From CAVQEK01 sp964596645 (GTDB lineage: Bacteria; Bacteroidota; Bacteroidia; Cytophagales; Cyclobacteriaceae): a stretch of 64,000 bases of DNA. The DNA lies in assembly GCA_964596645.1 (NCBI GenBank), contig CAZQVB010000010.1, positions 1 through 64,000 of the forward strand, given 5' to 3'. Of this stretch, positions 51,759 to 60,500 are shown piece by piece. The first letter of the stretch is position 1, and the number at the start of each line of letters is the position of its first letter. The position numbers were made by a program, and so were the translations under genes. Under the pieces are notes generated by a model that worked only from the letters and a program-made list of their open reading frames with translations, did no database searches and had not been told where the DNA came from.

Positions 51759-52415
51759 ATGCTCACCTTTGCCGAAGAAAACTATTTGAAGGCCATCTAT
51801 CACCTGTCGCAGGGTGGCAGGAATACGGTCACGACCAATGCCATTTCCGATCAGCTCAACACGCGTCCGGCATCGGTGAGCGACATGATCAGGAAGCTGG
51901 CTGAAAAAGGTGTATTGGAATATGAAAAGTACCGGGGTGTGAATGTGTCGGAACAGGGAAAGCTGTTGGCGCTGCGGGTGATCAGAAAGCACAGATTGTG
52001 GGAGGTGTTTCTGGTGCAGGAGCTGAAGTTCAACTGGGACGAGGTGCACGAGGTGGCCGAGGAGTTGGAGCACATCAACTCACCCCTGCTCATAAAAAGG
52101 CTTGACGAATATCTGGGCTCTCCGGCCTTCGATCCGCACGGCGACCCCATACCCACTGAAGATGGAGAAATTCGATCGGCACCACGAATGGTACTATCAG
52201 AGATGCACACCGGCGACAGAGGCAAACTGGTGGCTGTGAAAGACACCGGCGCGCTTTTTTTGCAATACCTCGACAAGGTGAAGATAACGCTTGGCGACAC
52301 AATCACGGTGAAGGAAAAAATCGAATATGACGGCTCTATGGAAATCGCGCTCGACGGAAAGGGCACGCGCGCCATATCGAAGGAAGTAGCCAAAAATTTA
52401 TGGATATCCGAGTAG
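51759..52415 (+). CDS. DtxR/MntR-family metal-dependent repressor
   Basis: 218 residues from the ATG at 51759 (MLTFAEENYLKAIYHLSQ). It has an N-terminal winged helix ('VTTNAISDQLNTRPASVSDMIRKLAEKGVLEYEKYRGVNVSEQGK'), a metal-binding/dimerisation domain ('RVIRKHRLWEVFLVQELKFNWDEVHEVAEELEHINSPLLIKRLDEYLG', then 'DPHGDPIP') and a C-terminal FeoA/SH3-like domain (about residues 145-218). It is a full-length, three-domain member, likely repressing with bound Mn2+, Fe2+ or Zn2+. It heads the TroABCD/YtgABCD-like operon and is preceded by three operator-like palindromes, so autoregulation is likely. The metal cannot be fixed. Confidence 0.9.
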   Translation: MLTFAEENYLKAIYHLSQGGRNTVTTNAISDQLNTRPASVSDMIRKLAEKGVLEYEKYRGVNVSEQGKLLALRVIRKHRLWEVFLVQELKFNWDEVHEVAEELEHINSPLLIKRLDEYLGSPAFDPHGDPIPTEDGEIRSAPRMVLSEMHTGDRGKLVAVKDTGALFLQYLDKVKITLGDTITVKEKIEYDGSMEIALDGKGTRAISKEVAKNLWISE

Positions 52416-52427
52416 ACCATTTTGTGT

Positions 52428-53378
52428 ATGAATAATCAATTAATGAAATATCCTCAGATCTTCTTCATGAAAGGAATCCATTTAGTGGTTTTACTCTCGA
52501 TGGTTGGCATGGGCTGCTCCGCCACCCACAACGAGCAGGCCGACACCTTCCGCATCACCACCACCACAGGAATCATCGCCGATGCCATACGCCAAATTGT
52601 ACGCGACAGTGCCGAGGTGCAGTCGCTGATGGGCCCGGGCGTCGACCCGCATTTGTACAAAGCAAGCCAGGGTGATCTCGCGTTACTAACCGGTGCAGAT
52701 GTTGTGATTTTTAATGGGCTACACCTGGAAGGAAAGATGACCGATGTGTTGGCTAAACTCGGCCGCACCCGCCCTGTCATCGCCATGTCCGACGGCATTG
52801 CACGCGGGCGTGTGCAGGCCAGCACACAATATGAAAATGCACCCGACCCCCACATCTGGTTCGATGTATCGCTTTGGCGTGAGGCCGTAGCGTATGCCTC
52901 CAGGCGGCTTCAGCAGATCGACACAGCGCATGCAGCATTTTACCAAAAAAACACCCAACAGTATCTGGCACAGCTCGACAGCCTGCACCAGGCCGTACGC
53001 GAGGCGATGGCGAAAATACCGGAGCAGCAGCGGGTGCTCATCACTGCGCACGATGCCTTTGGCTACTTTGGCCAGGCCTACGCTGTAGAGGTGCGCGGAC
53101 TGCAAGGCATATCTACCATGTCGGACTACGGACTGAGAGATATCACAAACCTGGTGGACTATATCGTGAAGCACAATATAAAGGCTGTATTTGTAGAAAG
53201 CTCCGTGCCGCCACGGGCGATCAACGCTGTGGTGGAAGGGTGCAGGAGCCGGGGCCATAATGTGCAAATCGGGGGAACACTGTACTCCGACGCCATGGGA
53301 GCGTCCGGCACACCGGAAGGCACCTACATAGGCATGGTGCATCATAATGTATCGCAAATTGTAAATGCACTCCAATGA
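52428..53378 (+). CDS. Metal ABC transporter substrate-binding lipoprotein (TroA/ZnuA/YtgA-like)
   Basis: 316 residues. The lipobox 'VGMGC' follows a hydrophobic signal; starts at 52428, 52443 and 52467 are all possible. Cluster A-I binding-protein features are the putative metal ligands His in 'GVDPHLYKAS', His in 'DPHIWFD', His in 'ITAHDAFGYF' and Asp in 'TLYSDAMG', the His3Asp set of TroA-type proteins. The His-rich loop of ZnuA is absent, so Mn2+, Zn2+ or Fe2+ are all possible. The gene ends in an ATGA overlap with the ATPase gene. It delivers metal from periplasm to permease. Confidence 0.9.
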   Translation: MNNQLMKYPQIFFMKGIHLVVLLSMVGMGCSATHNEQADTFRITTTTGIIADAIRQIVRDSAEVQSLMGPGVDPHLYKASQGDLALLTGADVVIFNGLHLEGKMTDVLAKLGRTRPVIAMSDGIARGRVQASTQYENAPDPHIWFDVSLWREAVAYASRRLQQIDTAHAAFYQKNTQQYLAQLDSLHQAVREAMAKIPEQQRVLITAHDAFGYFGQAYAVEVRGLQGISTMSDYGLRDITNLVDYIVKHNIKAVFVESSVPPRAINAVVEGCRSRGHNVQIGGTLYSDAMGASGTPEGTYIGMVHHNVSQIVNALQ

Positions 53379-54163
53379 TAGAACATATTGATCAGCCCAT
53401 ACTCGAAGTGCATGACCTTACAGTTTCTTATGGCAAAAAGCCGGTGCTCTGGGATGTCGATTTTACCCTGCCCAAAGGTACGTTGGTCGGTATTGTGGGC
53501 CCCAACGGTGCCGGGAAATCCACCTTGCTGAAGGCCATCATGGGCATGATACCCATTGAAAGCGGATATGTAAAAATATTTGGCGACTCCCTCGACGCCG
53601 TGCGCAAAAGAATCAGCTACGTGCCCCAGCGCGGCTCGGTGGATTGGGATTTTCCCGCCTCAGTGTTTGATGTAGTAATGATGGGGCGCTACAGCAATAT
53701 TGGCCCTTTTCGCTTTGCGCGCAAAGCCGACAAGGAGGTAGTGATGGAGTGCTTGCGCAAGGTGGGATTGGAGGCATTTCGCAACCGGCAGATATCGCAG
53801 CTGTCGGGTGGGCAGCAGCAGCGCGTTTTCCTGGCCCGGGCGCTGGCCCAGCATGCCGATCTGTACATTCTCGACGAGCCCTTTGCTGGTGTAGATGCCG
53901 CCACAGAAAGCGCCATAGTGGGCCTGCTCAATGAGATGTCGGCCAAAGACAAAACGGTGCTGGTGGTACACCACGACCTGCAATCGGCCGCCAAATATTT
54001 CGATTGGATGGTCATGCTCAATACGCGCCTGGTGGCGAGCGCACCTACGCAGAAGGCATTTTCGCCGGAGCTGCTGCAAGAGACATACGGCGGCAAGCTC
54101 AACCTGCTCACGGAGATTGGTGAGATACTGGAAAAACAAAAATTCCCGATGAGGGAGAAATAG
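53375..54163 (+). CDS. Metal ABC transporter ATP-binding protein (TroB/ZnuC-like)
   Basis: 262 residues with a complete nucleotide-binding set: Walker A 'GIVGPNGAGKSTLLKAI', the Q-loop 'SYVPQRGSVDWDFP' (typical of manganese/zinc importers), signature 'QLSGGQQQRVFLARAL', Walker B 'LYILDEPFAGVD' and the switch His in 'VLVVHHDL'. It energises import with the two downstream permeases. Start and stop are tightly packed: ATGA overlap upstream and a 3-nt gap to the next gene. Confidence 0.95.
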   Translation: MIEHIDQPILEVHDLTVSYGKKPVLWDVDFTLPKGTLVGIVGPNGAGKSTLLKAIMGMIPIESGYVKIFGDSLDAVRKRISYVPQRGSVDWDFPASVFDVVMMGRYSNIGPFRFARKADKEVVMECLRKVGLEAFRNRQISQLSGGQQQRVFLARALAQHADLYILDEPFAGVDAATESAIVGLLNEMSAKDKTVLVVHHDLQSAAKYFDWMVMLNTRLVASAPTQKAFSPELLQETYGGKLNLLTEIGEILEKQKFPMREK

Positions 54164-54166
54164 GCC

Positions 54167-55459
54167 ATGTGGAAAGAGCTCATCGATTTTCTCTCGCTTG
54201 CCGATCCCAACATCCGCTATGTTGTACTGGGATCTATGGTGATTACAGCCAGCTCGGCGGTGGTAGGTTCTTTTACATTTTTGAAAAAAAGGGCGTTGGT
54301 CGGCGACGCCGTCGCACATTCTGTGCTTCCTGGCGTATGTCTGGCTTTCCTGTTCACGGGCAGCAAAGACCCCATCTTTTTGGTGCCGGGTGCCTTGCTC
54401 ACCGGTTGGGTATCTGTGGTGGTGATCGACAAAATAGTAGCCCGGTCCAAGATCAAAGAAGATACAGCGATAGGAATAGCGCTTTCTGTTTTTTTCGGGC
54501 TGGGCATACTTCTGCTTACTTATATACAAAGCAGTGGTAGCGCCGCCCAGTCGGGCCTCGACCACTTTTTATTCGGAAAGGCAGCATCCATCGTTCGCGG
54601 CGACCTCATCACCTTTTCCATCATCAGCCTGATGATGATGCTCGCCATCGTGCTTTTTTACAAAGAATTCTCACTTATCGCATTTGATCTGTCATTTGCC
54701 AAGTCCATCGGCCTGCCGGTGGGCCGCTATGAGTTGCTACTGACCAGCCTCACGGTGCTGGCTGTGGTGGTGGGCATACAAGCAGTAGGGGTGGTGCTGA
54801 TGGCCGCCATGCTCATTACGCCCGCAGCCGCCGCACGATACTGGACAGACGACTTGAAAAAGATGATGGTGTTGTCGGCTATTTTCGGGTCATTCTCCGG
54901 GCTGGCAGGCGCCTACATTTCCTATATAGCCCCAGCCATGCCTACAGGGCCGTGGATAGTGGTGGTGATATCCACCATTGCCTTTTTCTCTATATTCTTT
55001 GCACCAGGCAAGGGGGTGGTGTCGCTGCGCTGGCACAGGCGCAGGCTCAGCCGCAAGGTGCTGGAGGAAAACATTCTGAAGACCATGTATCAAATAGGTG
55101 AGGGGCGGCAAGATTTCTTTGAAACCATACAAGCCAATACCATGAGCACGCAGCGCCAGTATGACGTCCACAAGCTGAGAAAGGGGCTGAAGAGGCTCAT
55201 CAGGTATGGATATATTGTGCGGCAACCGCAGGGATACCAGTTTACTCAGGCGGGAAAAATAAAAGGTGAGCGTGTGGTGCGGCTGCACAGGCTGTGGGAG
55301 TTGTACCTGACCCAATACTTGCGCATAGCGCCAGATCATGTGCATGAAGATGCCGAGTCGATAGAGCATATCATTACGCCGGAGATTGAGAGCAGGCTGC
55401 AACAGGCGCTGGGCCACCCGCAGGAAGATCCGCACCGCTCTGGCATTCCCTATTCTTAA
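54167..55459 (+). CDS. Metal ABC permease fused to a DtxR-like regulator (YtgCR-like)
   Basis: 430 residues. Residues 1-283 are an ABC-3 permease with about eight membrane helices ('ALVGDAVAHSVLPGVCLAFLF' and 'VVGIQAVGVVLMAAMLITPAAAARYW' are family signatures). After 'FFAPGKGVVSLRWHRRRLSRK' come a winged-helix-like part (about 300-360, 'DVHKLRKGLKRLIRYGYIVRQPQGYQFTQAG') and a DtxR metal-binding domain (about 366-430, 'RLHRLWELYLTQYL', 'VHEDAESIEHIITPEI', 'DPHRSGIPYS'). The combination is that of chlamydial YtgCR, whose repressor half is released by proteolysis. The final domain aligns with the free-standing repressor two genes upstream. Release and DNA binding here are untested. Confidence 0.9.
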   Translation: MWKELIDFLSLADPNIRYVVLGSMVITASSAVVGSFTFLKKRALVGDAVAHSVLPGVCLAFLFTGSKDPIFLVPGALLTGWVSVVVIDKIVARSKIKEDTAIGIALSVFFGLGILLLTYIQSSGSAAQSGLDHFLFGKAASIVRGDLITFSIISLMMMLAIVLFYKEFSLIAFDLSFAKSIGLPVGRYELLLTSLTVLAVVVGIQAVGVVLMAAMLITPAAAARYWTDDLKKMMVLSAIFGSFSGLAGAYISYIAPAMPTGPWIVVVISTIAFFSIFFAPGKGVVSLRWHRRRLSRKVLEENILKTMYQIGEGRQDFFETIQANTMSTQRQYDVHKLRKGLKRLIRYGYIVRQPQGYQFTQAGKIKGERVVRLHRLWELYLTQYLRIAPDHVHEDAESIEHIITPEIESRLQQALGHPQEDPHRSGIPYS

Positions 55460-55533
55460 TCGTTTATAAGAAACTTAAGAGCGAAGTTTATGAAGGAGAC
55501 ATTGACCCAAACAACAAATACACAGAGCCGAAC

Positions 55534-56412
55534 ATGAATGCATTTTGGATCATTCTGACCGGTACTTTGGTGGCGGCATCCTGCGGTTTGCTGGGCATTT
55601 TCCTCATTCTTCGAAAGATGGCCATGGTGGGCGATGCCATCTCGCATGCCGTGTTGCCAGGCATCGTTGTGGCATTTTTAGTATCGGGCGGGCGCGATTC
55701 GTTCATCATGCTCATTGCCGCCAGCCTCACCGGCGTACTCACCACCTTTCTCATCGAATTTTTTCATCGAAAGGGGCATTTGCAGGCAGATGCTTCTATC
55801 GGCGTCACGTTCACCTGGCTATTTGCGGTGGGCATCATCCTTATATCCCTGTTTGCCGGCCAGGTAGATCTCGACCAGGATTGCGTGCTGTACGGCGAAA
55901 TAGCTTACGTGCCGCTCGATGTTTGGATCACCGGTGGCGGCACCAACATGGGGCCACGCAGCATTTACATACTTGGTTTTACGCTTGCGCTGAACATCAT
56001 ATTTCTATTTGTGGGCCGCAAAGAGCTTTCCATCACTACGTTCGATCCTGCATACGCCATGGCCATAGGTATATCCACGGCATTTTGGCACTACCTGCTC
56101 ATGTCGCTGGTGTCGCTCACCACTGTGGCAGCCTTCGAGTCGGTGGGCGCCATACTGGTCATCGCCTTTCTGATCGTGCCACCGGCTACAGCCTACCTGC
56201 TTACCAACAAGATGTCGACTATAATCGCGATCACCATGGGGTTATCGGTGGCCATATCTATACTTGGCTATGGTTTGGCTGTATGGATCAACGGTTCCAT
56301 ATCCGGGGCTATGGCTACGGTGGCAGGCGTTTTCTTTGCGCTCGCATTTGTAGTATCGACCAAAGAAGGCTTGCCTGTGCACAGATTCATCAAATCAATA
56401 AGGCATGCGTGA
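55534..56412 (+). CDS. Metal ABC transporter permease (TroD/YtgD-like)
   Basis: 292 residues, about eight membrane helices, ABC-3 family ('KMAMVGDAISHAVLPGIVVAFLV', 'FESVGAILVIAFLIVPPATAYLL'). It lacks the DtxR extension of its partner and ends shortly after the last helix. The two permeases probably form a heterodimeric channel with the ATPase, as in TroCD/MntCD/YtgCD. The 74-nt gap from the previous gene contains no obvious terminator. Confidence 0.92.
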   Translation: MNAFWIILTGTLVAASCGLLGIFLILRKMAMVGDAISHAVLPGIVVAFLVSGGRDSFIMLIAASLTGVLTTFLIEFFHRKGHLQADASIGVTFTWLFAVGIILISLFAGQVDLDQDCVLYGEIAYVPLDVWITGGGTNMGPRSIYILGFTLALNIIFLFVGRKELSITTFDPAYAMAIGISTAFWHYLLMSLVSLTTVAAFESVGAILVIAFLIVPPATAYLLTNKMSTIIAITMGLSVAISILGYGLAVWINGSISGAMATVAGVFFALAFVVSTKEGLPVHRFIKSIRHA

Positions 56413-56460
56413 ATGCATCATTTATGTAAATTTGACGTTCTTTAAAAAAATTTTGAAAGC

Positions 56461-56997
56461 ATGACGAATCTTATCAATCAAAACATCATACTTCTGGCCT
56501 TAGCCATGCTGCCCCTCAGCGCCTTTCAAACAAACTCCGGCAAAGCCAGTGATCAGATAAAGTGGTACACCATAGAAGAAGCGCAGCAGTTGGTAAAGGA
56601 AAATCCGAAGAAAATATACATCGACATGTATACCGACTGGTGTGGCTGGTGCAAGGTGATGGATCAGAAAACATTTACCGATGCCGATATCATACAAAAG
56701 CTAAATGAGGATTTTTATGCCGTCAAGTTTGATGCTGAAGGAAAAGAGGAAGTGACTTTTCGCGATAAGACATTCAAATTTGTGGCGCAGGGCAATCGTG
56801 GCTATCACGAACTGGCCGCTGCATTGATGAATGGACAGATGAGCTACCCCACCTCTGTTTTTCTGGATGAAAACCTCAACCTCATCAGCCCGCTTCCCGG
56901 TTATCTTACGCCCGATAAGCTTGCCCCGATTCTCGATTATATAGGCGAGGACCACTACAAAACCGTAAAATGGGAAGACTACATGAAGAACAACTGA
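56461..56997 (+). CDS. Exported thioredoxin-fold protein
   Basis: 178 residues. A hydrophobic N-terminal signal (about residues 9-22) is followed by a thioredoxin_7/DUF255-like fold with the active site 'YTDWCGWCKVMDQKTF' (CGWC, about residues 60-63) and the cis-Pro region 'MSYPTSVFLDE'. It is probably a periplasmic thiol oxidoreductase. TAAATTTG at 56427-56434 may be its -7 element. The stop is 10 nt from the mnmE start, so mnmE may be co-transcribed. The partner protein is unknown. Confidence 0.85.
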   Translation: MTNLINQNIILLALAMLPLSAFQTNSGKASDQIKWYTIEEAQQLVKENPKKIYIDMYTDWCGWCKVMDQKTFTDADIIQKLNEDFYAVKFDAEGKEEVTFRDKTFKFVAQGNRGYHELAAALMNGQMSYPTSVFLDENLNLISPLPGYLTPDKLAPILDYIGEDHYKTVKWEDYMKNN

Positions 56998-57007
56998 CCG
57001 GCATTCG

Positions 57008-58390
57008 TTGGATCACCCACAGCTATCTCCCCATCACGACACCATTGTAGCCATAGCCACTCCGCCGGGCGTGGGCGCATTGGGCATCATCCGTCTATCT
57101 GGCGCACAGGCCATTCACATAGCGGCTAAGGCATTTGCCGGCCGCGACCTCAACCAGCAAGCCAGCCATACAGTACACTTCGGTACCATTCGCGATGCCG
57201 GCGCCACAATTGATGAAGTGCTCGCGGCAGTATTTGTGGCGCCGCGCTCTTTTACAAAGGAGCATGTGGTGGAGTTTTCCTGCCACGGTTCCCCATTCAT
57301 CTTACAGCAAATCGTACAAATACTGCTGCGGCATGGCGCACGTCTGGCCAAGCCAGGGGAATTTACCCAGCGGGCCTTTCTCAATGGTAAGTTTGACCTG
57401 GCACAGGCCGAGGCGGTAGCCGATCTCATCAATGCCGACTCACAGGCCGCCCATATGGCTGCCATGCACCAGATGCGAGGGGGATTCTCTAAAAAGATAA
57501 AAGACCTGCGTGCTGAGTTGGTGCACTTTGCATCTATGATAGAGCTGGAGCTCGACTTTGCCGAGGAGGACGTGGAGTTTGCCAGTCGCCAGGAGCTTCG
57601 CGTGTTAGTGGAGCGCATCACCCATGCCATCGATGTGCTCATCAGCAGCTTTGCCGTAGGCAATGTGATAAAGAACGGAGTGCCGACGGTAATCGCTGGC
57701 AAACCCAACGCCGGCAAATCCACTCTGCTCAATGTGCTGCTCAATGAGGATAAAGCCATCGTTTCTGATATTCCGGGCACCACGCGCGATTTTATTGAGG
57801 ACGAAGTGCACATTGATGGGATACGTTTCCGGTTTGTCGATACGGCCGGCATACGCGAGGCGCAGGATACGATAGAAGCTCTGGGCGTGCAGCGTACACA
57901 CGAAAAGATGAAATCGGCCTCTTTGATCATATACCTGTTCGACCTCCAAGCCGACACGATCGCACAGATAGCGCACGAAACGGCACAGCTTCGAGCCATG
58001 AAAATTCCCTTCATCCGCGTAGGCAACAAGCTAGACTGTGCGCAGCCTGAGGTGTTGGAATATGCACAGCAACAAGAAGACATGATCTTGATATCGGCCA
58101 GAGATGATGCACATATAGATGCACTGAAAGCGGGATTGGTGTCGGCCGTGCAACTGCCCACTTTCCGCACCGGCGACACGGTGGTGACATCGCTACGCCA
58201 CTACGACAGCCTCACCAACACCAGACATGCGCTTGCAGAAGTTTTGCAAGGCATAGAAGCCGGCATCACCAACGACTTTCTGGCCCTCGACATCCGCCAG
58301 TCCCTCCACCACCTCGGCGAGATCACCGGCGAGATAACCACCGAAGACTTGCTGGAGAATATCTTTAGTAAGTTTTGTATCGGGAAGTAG
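57008..58390 (+). CDS. mnmE: tRNA-modification GTPase MnmE
   Basis: 460 residues with a TTG start at 57008 (MDHPQLSPHHDTIVAIATPPG). It has the N-terminal THF-binding domain ('IATPPGVGALGIIRLSGAQA'), the helical domain, and an inserted G domain with 'AGKPNAGKSTLLNVLL', 'DIPGTTRDFIEDE' (G2/G3 area), 'DTAGIR' and 'GNKLD'. It ends with the invariant C-terminal 'FCIGK' whose Cys is functional. With MnmG it modifies the wobble uridine of certain tRNAs. Its last codons (TTT TGT ATC GGG AAG TAG) coincide with the attachment-site repeat of the adjacent island. Confidence 0.97.
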   Translation: MDHPQLSPHHDTIVAIATPPGVGALGIIRLSGAQAIHIAAKAFAGRDLNQQASHTVHFGTIRDAGATIDEVLAAVFVAPRSFTKEHVVEFSCHGSPFILQQIVQILLRHGARLAKPGEFTQRAFLNGKFDLAQAEAVADLINADSQAAHMAAMHQMRGGFSKKIKDLRAELVHFASMIELELDFAEEDVEFASRQELRVLVERITHAIDVLISSFAVGNVIKNGVPTVIAGKPNAGKSTLLNVLLNEDKAIVSDIPGTTRDFIEDEVHIDGIRFRFVDTAGIREAQDTIEALGVQRTHEKMKSASLIIYLFDLQADTIAQIAHETAQLRAMKIPFIRVGNKLDCAQPEVLEYAQQQEDMILISARDDAHIDALKAGLVSAVQLPTFRTGDTVVTSLRHYDSLTNTRHALAEVLQGIEAGITNDFLALDIRQSLHHLGEITGEITTEDLLENIFSKFCIGK

Positions 58391-58391
58391 C
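58373..58391. repeat. Left attachment-site repeat (mnmE 3' end)
   Basis: TTTTGTATCGGGAAGTAGC (last codons and stop of mnmE) matches 60750-60768 at 18 of 19 positions. It corresponds to the mnmE (trmE/thdF) 3' end used as attB by SGI1-type islands, whose core reads like TTCTGTATTGGGAAGTAA. Confidence 0.7.
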
Positions 58392-58674
58392 TCCACAAAC
58401 TTCACCCTGCCTTGTTTGATCCAGACCATCAATTCAAATTTCTTGAAGTACCCTTCCTGACACACTTGTAAAATGGGATTTCATTTTTGCTAGTACGACC
58501 ATAGAGAATGGCTACAGCATCGCCCAGGAAACGGGCAACTTCACGCACATTGAGCAGCCGTTCCTCTTCCCCATCCGGCTCAGAGGACTTGTGCTCTTTC
58601 ACACTGATAAGCAGGTCTTCAAACCTGTCGAGCCGCTCATTTAATTCTTGAAAAGTGTTTTCCATTGCAAACAT
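58392..58674 (-). pseudogene. Frameshifted HTH/excisionase-like gene
   Basis: The frame from 58674 encodes 'MENTFQELNERLDRFEDLL' and then an HTH_17/Xis-type domain, 'LLNVREVARFLGDAVAILYGRTSKNEIPFYK'. It then runs off into 'CVRKGTSRNLN'. The expected continuation ('YFKKFELMVWIKQGRVK') is in another frame just downstream on the same strand, so a frameshift near 58450-58460 breaks the gene. Such proteins serve as excisionases or helper DNA-binding proteins in Bacteroidota mobile elements. A sequencing error at the shift is a possible alternative. Confidence 0.7.
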
Positions 58675-58808
58675 ATTTAGCTTCTGTTTACAATATTTCG
58701 AATCGGATAATTATGGGTACTTAGTTTGGGCAAGTTTGGGAAAAGAATAGCAGAAGATTGCCAAAGTTGATGTATTTGGTAAGTTTGAACTATCACCCCA
58801 ATATAAAC

Positions 58809-58855
58809 GTACTATATTAAATACATTTTAATTATATTTGAATCAAGTATAGTAC
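58809..58855 (+). promoter_or_regulatory. Promoter/operator of hipBA
   Basis: GTACTATA (58809-58816) and TATAGTAC (58848-58855) form a perfect 8-nt inverted repeat. They flank the -7 element TATATTTG (58833-58840) just ahead of hipB, the layout expected for HipB autorepression. Binding is inferred. Confidence 0.65.
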
Positions 58856-58858
58856 ACC

Positions 58859-59155
58859 ATGAAAAGCAAGAAGCAAACACTGTTTCCTAAGCATCAAAAG
58901 ATTCTTGAGCAGCTTGGGGAGAACATTAAACTGGCACGAAAGAGACGCAAGCTGACAGCCACCCAGGCAGCTGAGCGGGCTGGTATTGCCAGAAACACGC
59001 TGTACCTACTTGAAAAAGGCACTTCTAGTGTCTCAATAGGTGCTTTATTCAATGTATTGCGTGTGCTTGGGCTACACGAAGATTTCCTAAAACTTGGCGC
59101 AGATGACGAGCTAGGCAGGAAATTGCAAGATTTAAACTTACTTGGAGGTGAATAA
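58859..59155 (+). CDS. hipB: HipB-like antitoxin (XRE-type HTH)
   Basis: 98 residues with a Cro/C1 helix-turn-helix at about residues 20-75 ('LGENIKLARKRRKLTATQAAERAGIARNTLYLLEKGTSSVSIGALFNVLRVLG'). It ends 'ELGRKLQDLNLLGGE', where HipB-type antitoxins contact their toxin. It probably represses its own operon at the inverted repeat 58809-58855 and neutralises HipA. A degenerate relative of its C-terminal half is repeated at 60971-61162. Confidence 0.88.
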   Translation: MKSKKQTLFPKHQKILEQLGENIKLARKRRKLTATQAAERAGIARNTLYLLEKGTSSVSIGALFNVLRVLGLHEDFLKLGADDELGRKLQDLNLLGGE

Positions 59156-59255
59156 TTATGGGACTATTCAGTCTGCTTGGTTATTCACTCTAAATTAAGA
59201 GCAACAAGAATTTATCGAATGATGCAGCAAATTTCACTCTATAAAACCTCACGAA

Positions 59256-60500
59256 GTGAGTAAGACAGACATATTTGTATACGCCCACTGGAAAGGCATG
59301 CCAGAACCAAAATTGATAGGTACACTTTCAGCTCATCAGGGAAAAGGTAGGAAGGCTTTCAGCTTCGAATACGACTCAGCGTATCTCAAATCAGAGGAAC
59401 GCTTCTTACTCGACCCAGACATTGTCTGGTATTCTGGTTCGCAGTTCCCTGCTGGAAAGGAAAACTTTGGCATATTTTTAGACTCCATGCCCGATACCTG
59501 GGGACGTAAATTGATGAAAAGACGCGCAGCACAGCGAGCAAAGACAGAGGAGATTCCCACAGCCACGCTCTATGATATTGATTTCTTGTTAGGGGTTTAT
59601 GATCCAAGCCGTATGGGAGCATTACGCTTCAAGCTTGATCAAAATGGCCCATTCCTTGACAATAATGATGAATACCCAACCCCTCCCTGGTCCTCCATCC
59701 GAGAGCTACAATACGGTGCAAGTCAGCTGGAGTCTGATGCAAGTGATCAGGAGGAGAAAAAGTGGCTGGCCATTCTCATGGCACCCGGATCATCACTCGG
59801 AGGTGCCAGGCCTAAAGCCAATATACTGGATGATCAAGGTCATCCCTGGATTGCTAAGTTTCCATCTAAAAATGATGACATAGACAAAGCACTATGGGAA
59901 TACCTGGCTTACCAACTGGCTTTAAAAGCAGGGGTCACCATGGCGGAATCAAAAGCAGAAAAGGTATCCGGTAATCACCATACCTTCTTCACTAAGAGGT
60001 TTGATCGATCAGAAGGAGAACGGGTTCATTTTGCCTCTGCCATGACTATGACAGGCAATATTGAAGATACAATCAGGGATAATCCCGCCAGCTATCTTGA
60101 CCTGGCCGAATTCATCCAGTTCTCAGGAGCCGAGAATGTGGAAGACCTCCACCAGCTTTGGCGCAGGATCGTTTTCCATATTGCCATCTCCAATACGGAT
60201 GATCACCTTAGAAATCATGGTTTTATTTTGTCGGATAAGGGTTGGCGACTTTCCCCGGCTTATGACATCAATCCGATGATAGATAAAAATGGTTTATCGC
60301 TGAACATTGATGCAGACAGTAATTCATTGGACTTTGAGTTGGCCAAGAGTGTGGGCTCATACTTCCAACTGGACAATAAGCAAATAGATGTGATTCTAAC
60401 CGAAGTAAAAAGTGCTGTCAGTCAATGGAAAAACATAGCTCAGGATATAGGGGTTTCCAGGCAGGAGCAGCAGCTTATGGAAAGTGCTTTTAGGTATTGA
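59256..60500 (+). CDS. hipA: HipA-like serine/threonine kinase toxin
   Basis: 414 residues with a GTG start at 59256. Motifs are the Gly-rich 'PGSSLGGARPKANI' (about residue 180), 'FFTKRFDR' (about residue 247), the catalytic 'AISNTDDHLRNHGFIL' (Asp and Asn, about residue 312) and 'LSPAYDINP' (about residue 335). All catalytic elements are present, so the kinase is likely active; HipA of E. coli phosphorylates glutamyl-tRNA synthetase. Compared with the decayed copy (61165), a stretch of about 90 nt (59164-59255) separates hipB from hipA here, the ancestral ATG context is displaced, and the GTG lies in a small stem (CTCAC 59248-59252 / GTGAG 59256-59260). Confidence 0.92.
   Translation: MSKTDIFVYAHWKGMPEPKLIGTLSAHQGKGRKAFSFEYDSAYLKSEERFLLDPDIVWYSGSQFPAGKENFGIFLDSMPDTWGRKLMKRRAAQRAKTEEIPTATLYDIDFLLGVYDPSRMGALRFKLDQNGPFLDNNDEYPTPPWSSIRELQYGASQLESDASDQEEKKWLAILMAPGSSLGGARPKANILDDQGHPWIAKFPSKNDDIDKALWEYLAYQLALKAGVTMAESKAEKVSGNHHTFFTKRFDRSEGERVHFASAMTMTGNIEDTIRDNPASYLDLAEFIQFSGAENVEDLHQLWRRIVFHIAISNTDDHLRNHGFILSDKGWRLSPAYDINPMIDKNGLSLNIDADSNSLDFELAKSVGSYFQLDNKQIDVILTEVKSAVSQWKNIAQDIGVSRQEQQLMESAFRY

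Noticed and set aside
53660..54565. 301-codon minus-strand frame across the ATPase and permease genes
   Set aside because: Antisense to the ABC transporter genes, whose motifs are complete.
58193..58465. 90-codon minus-strand frame across the mnmE 3' end
   Set aside because: Only the first third is meaningful, as the displaced C-terminus of the frameshifted excisionase-like gene; the remainder is antisense to mnmE.
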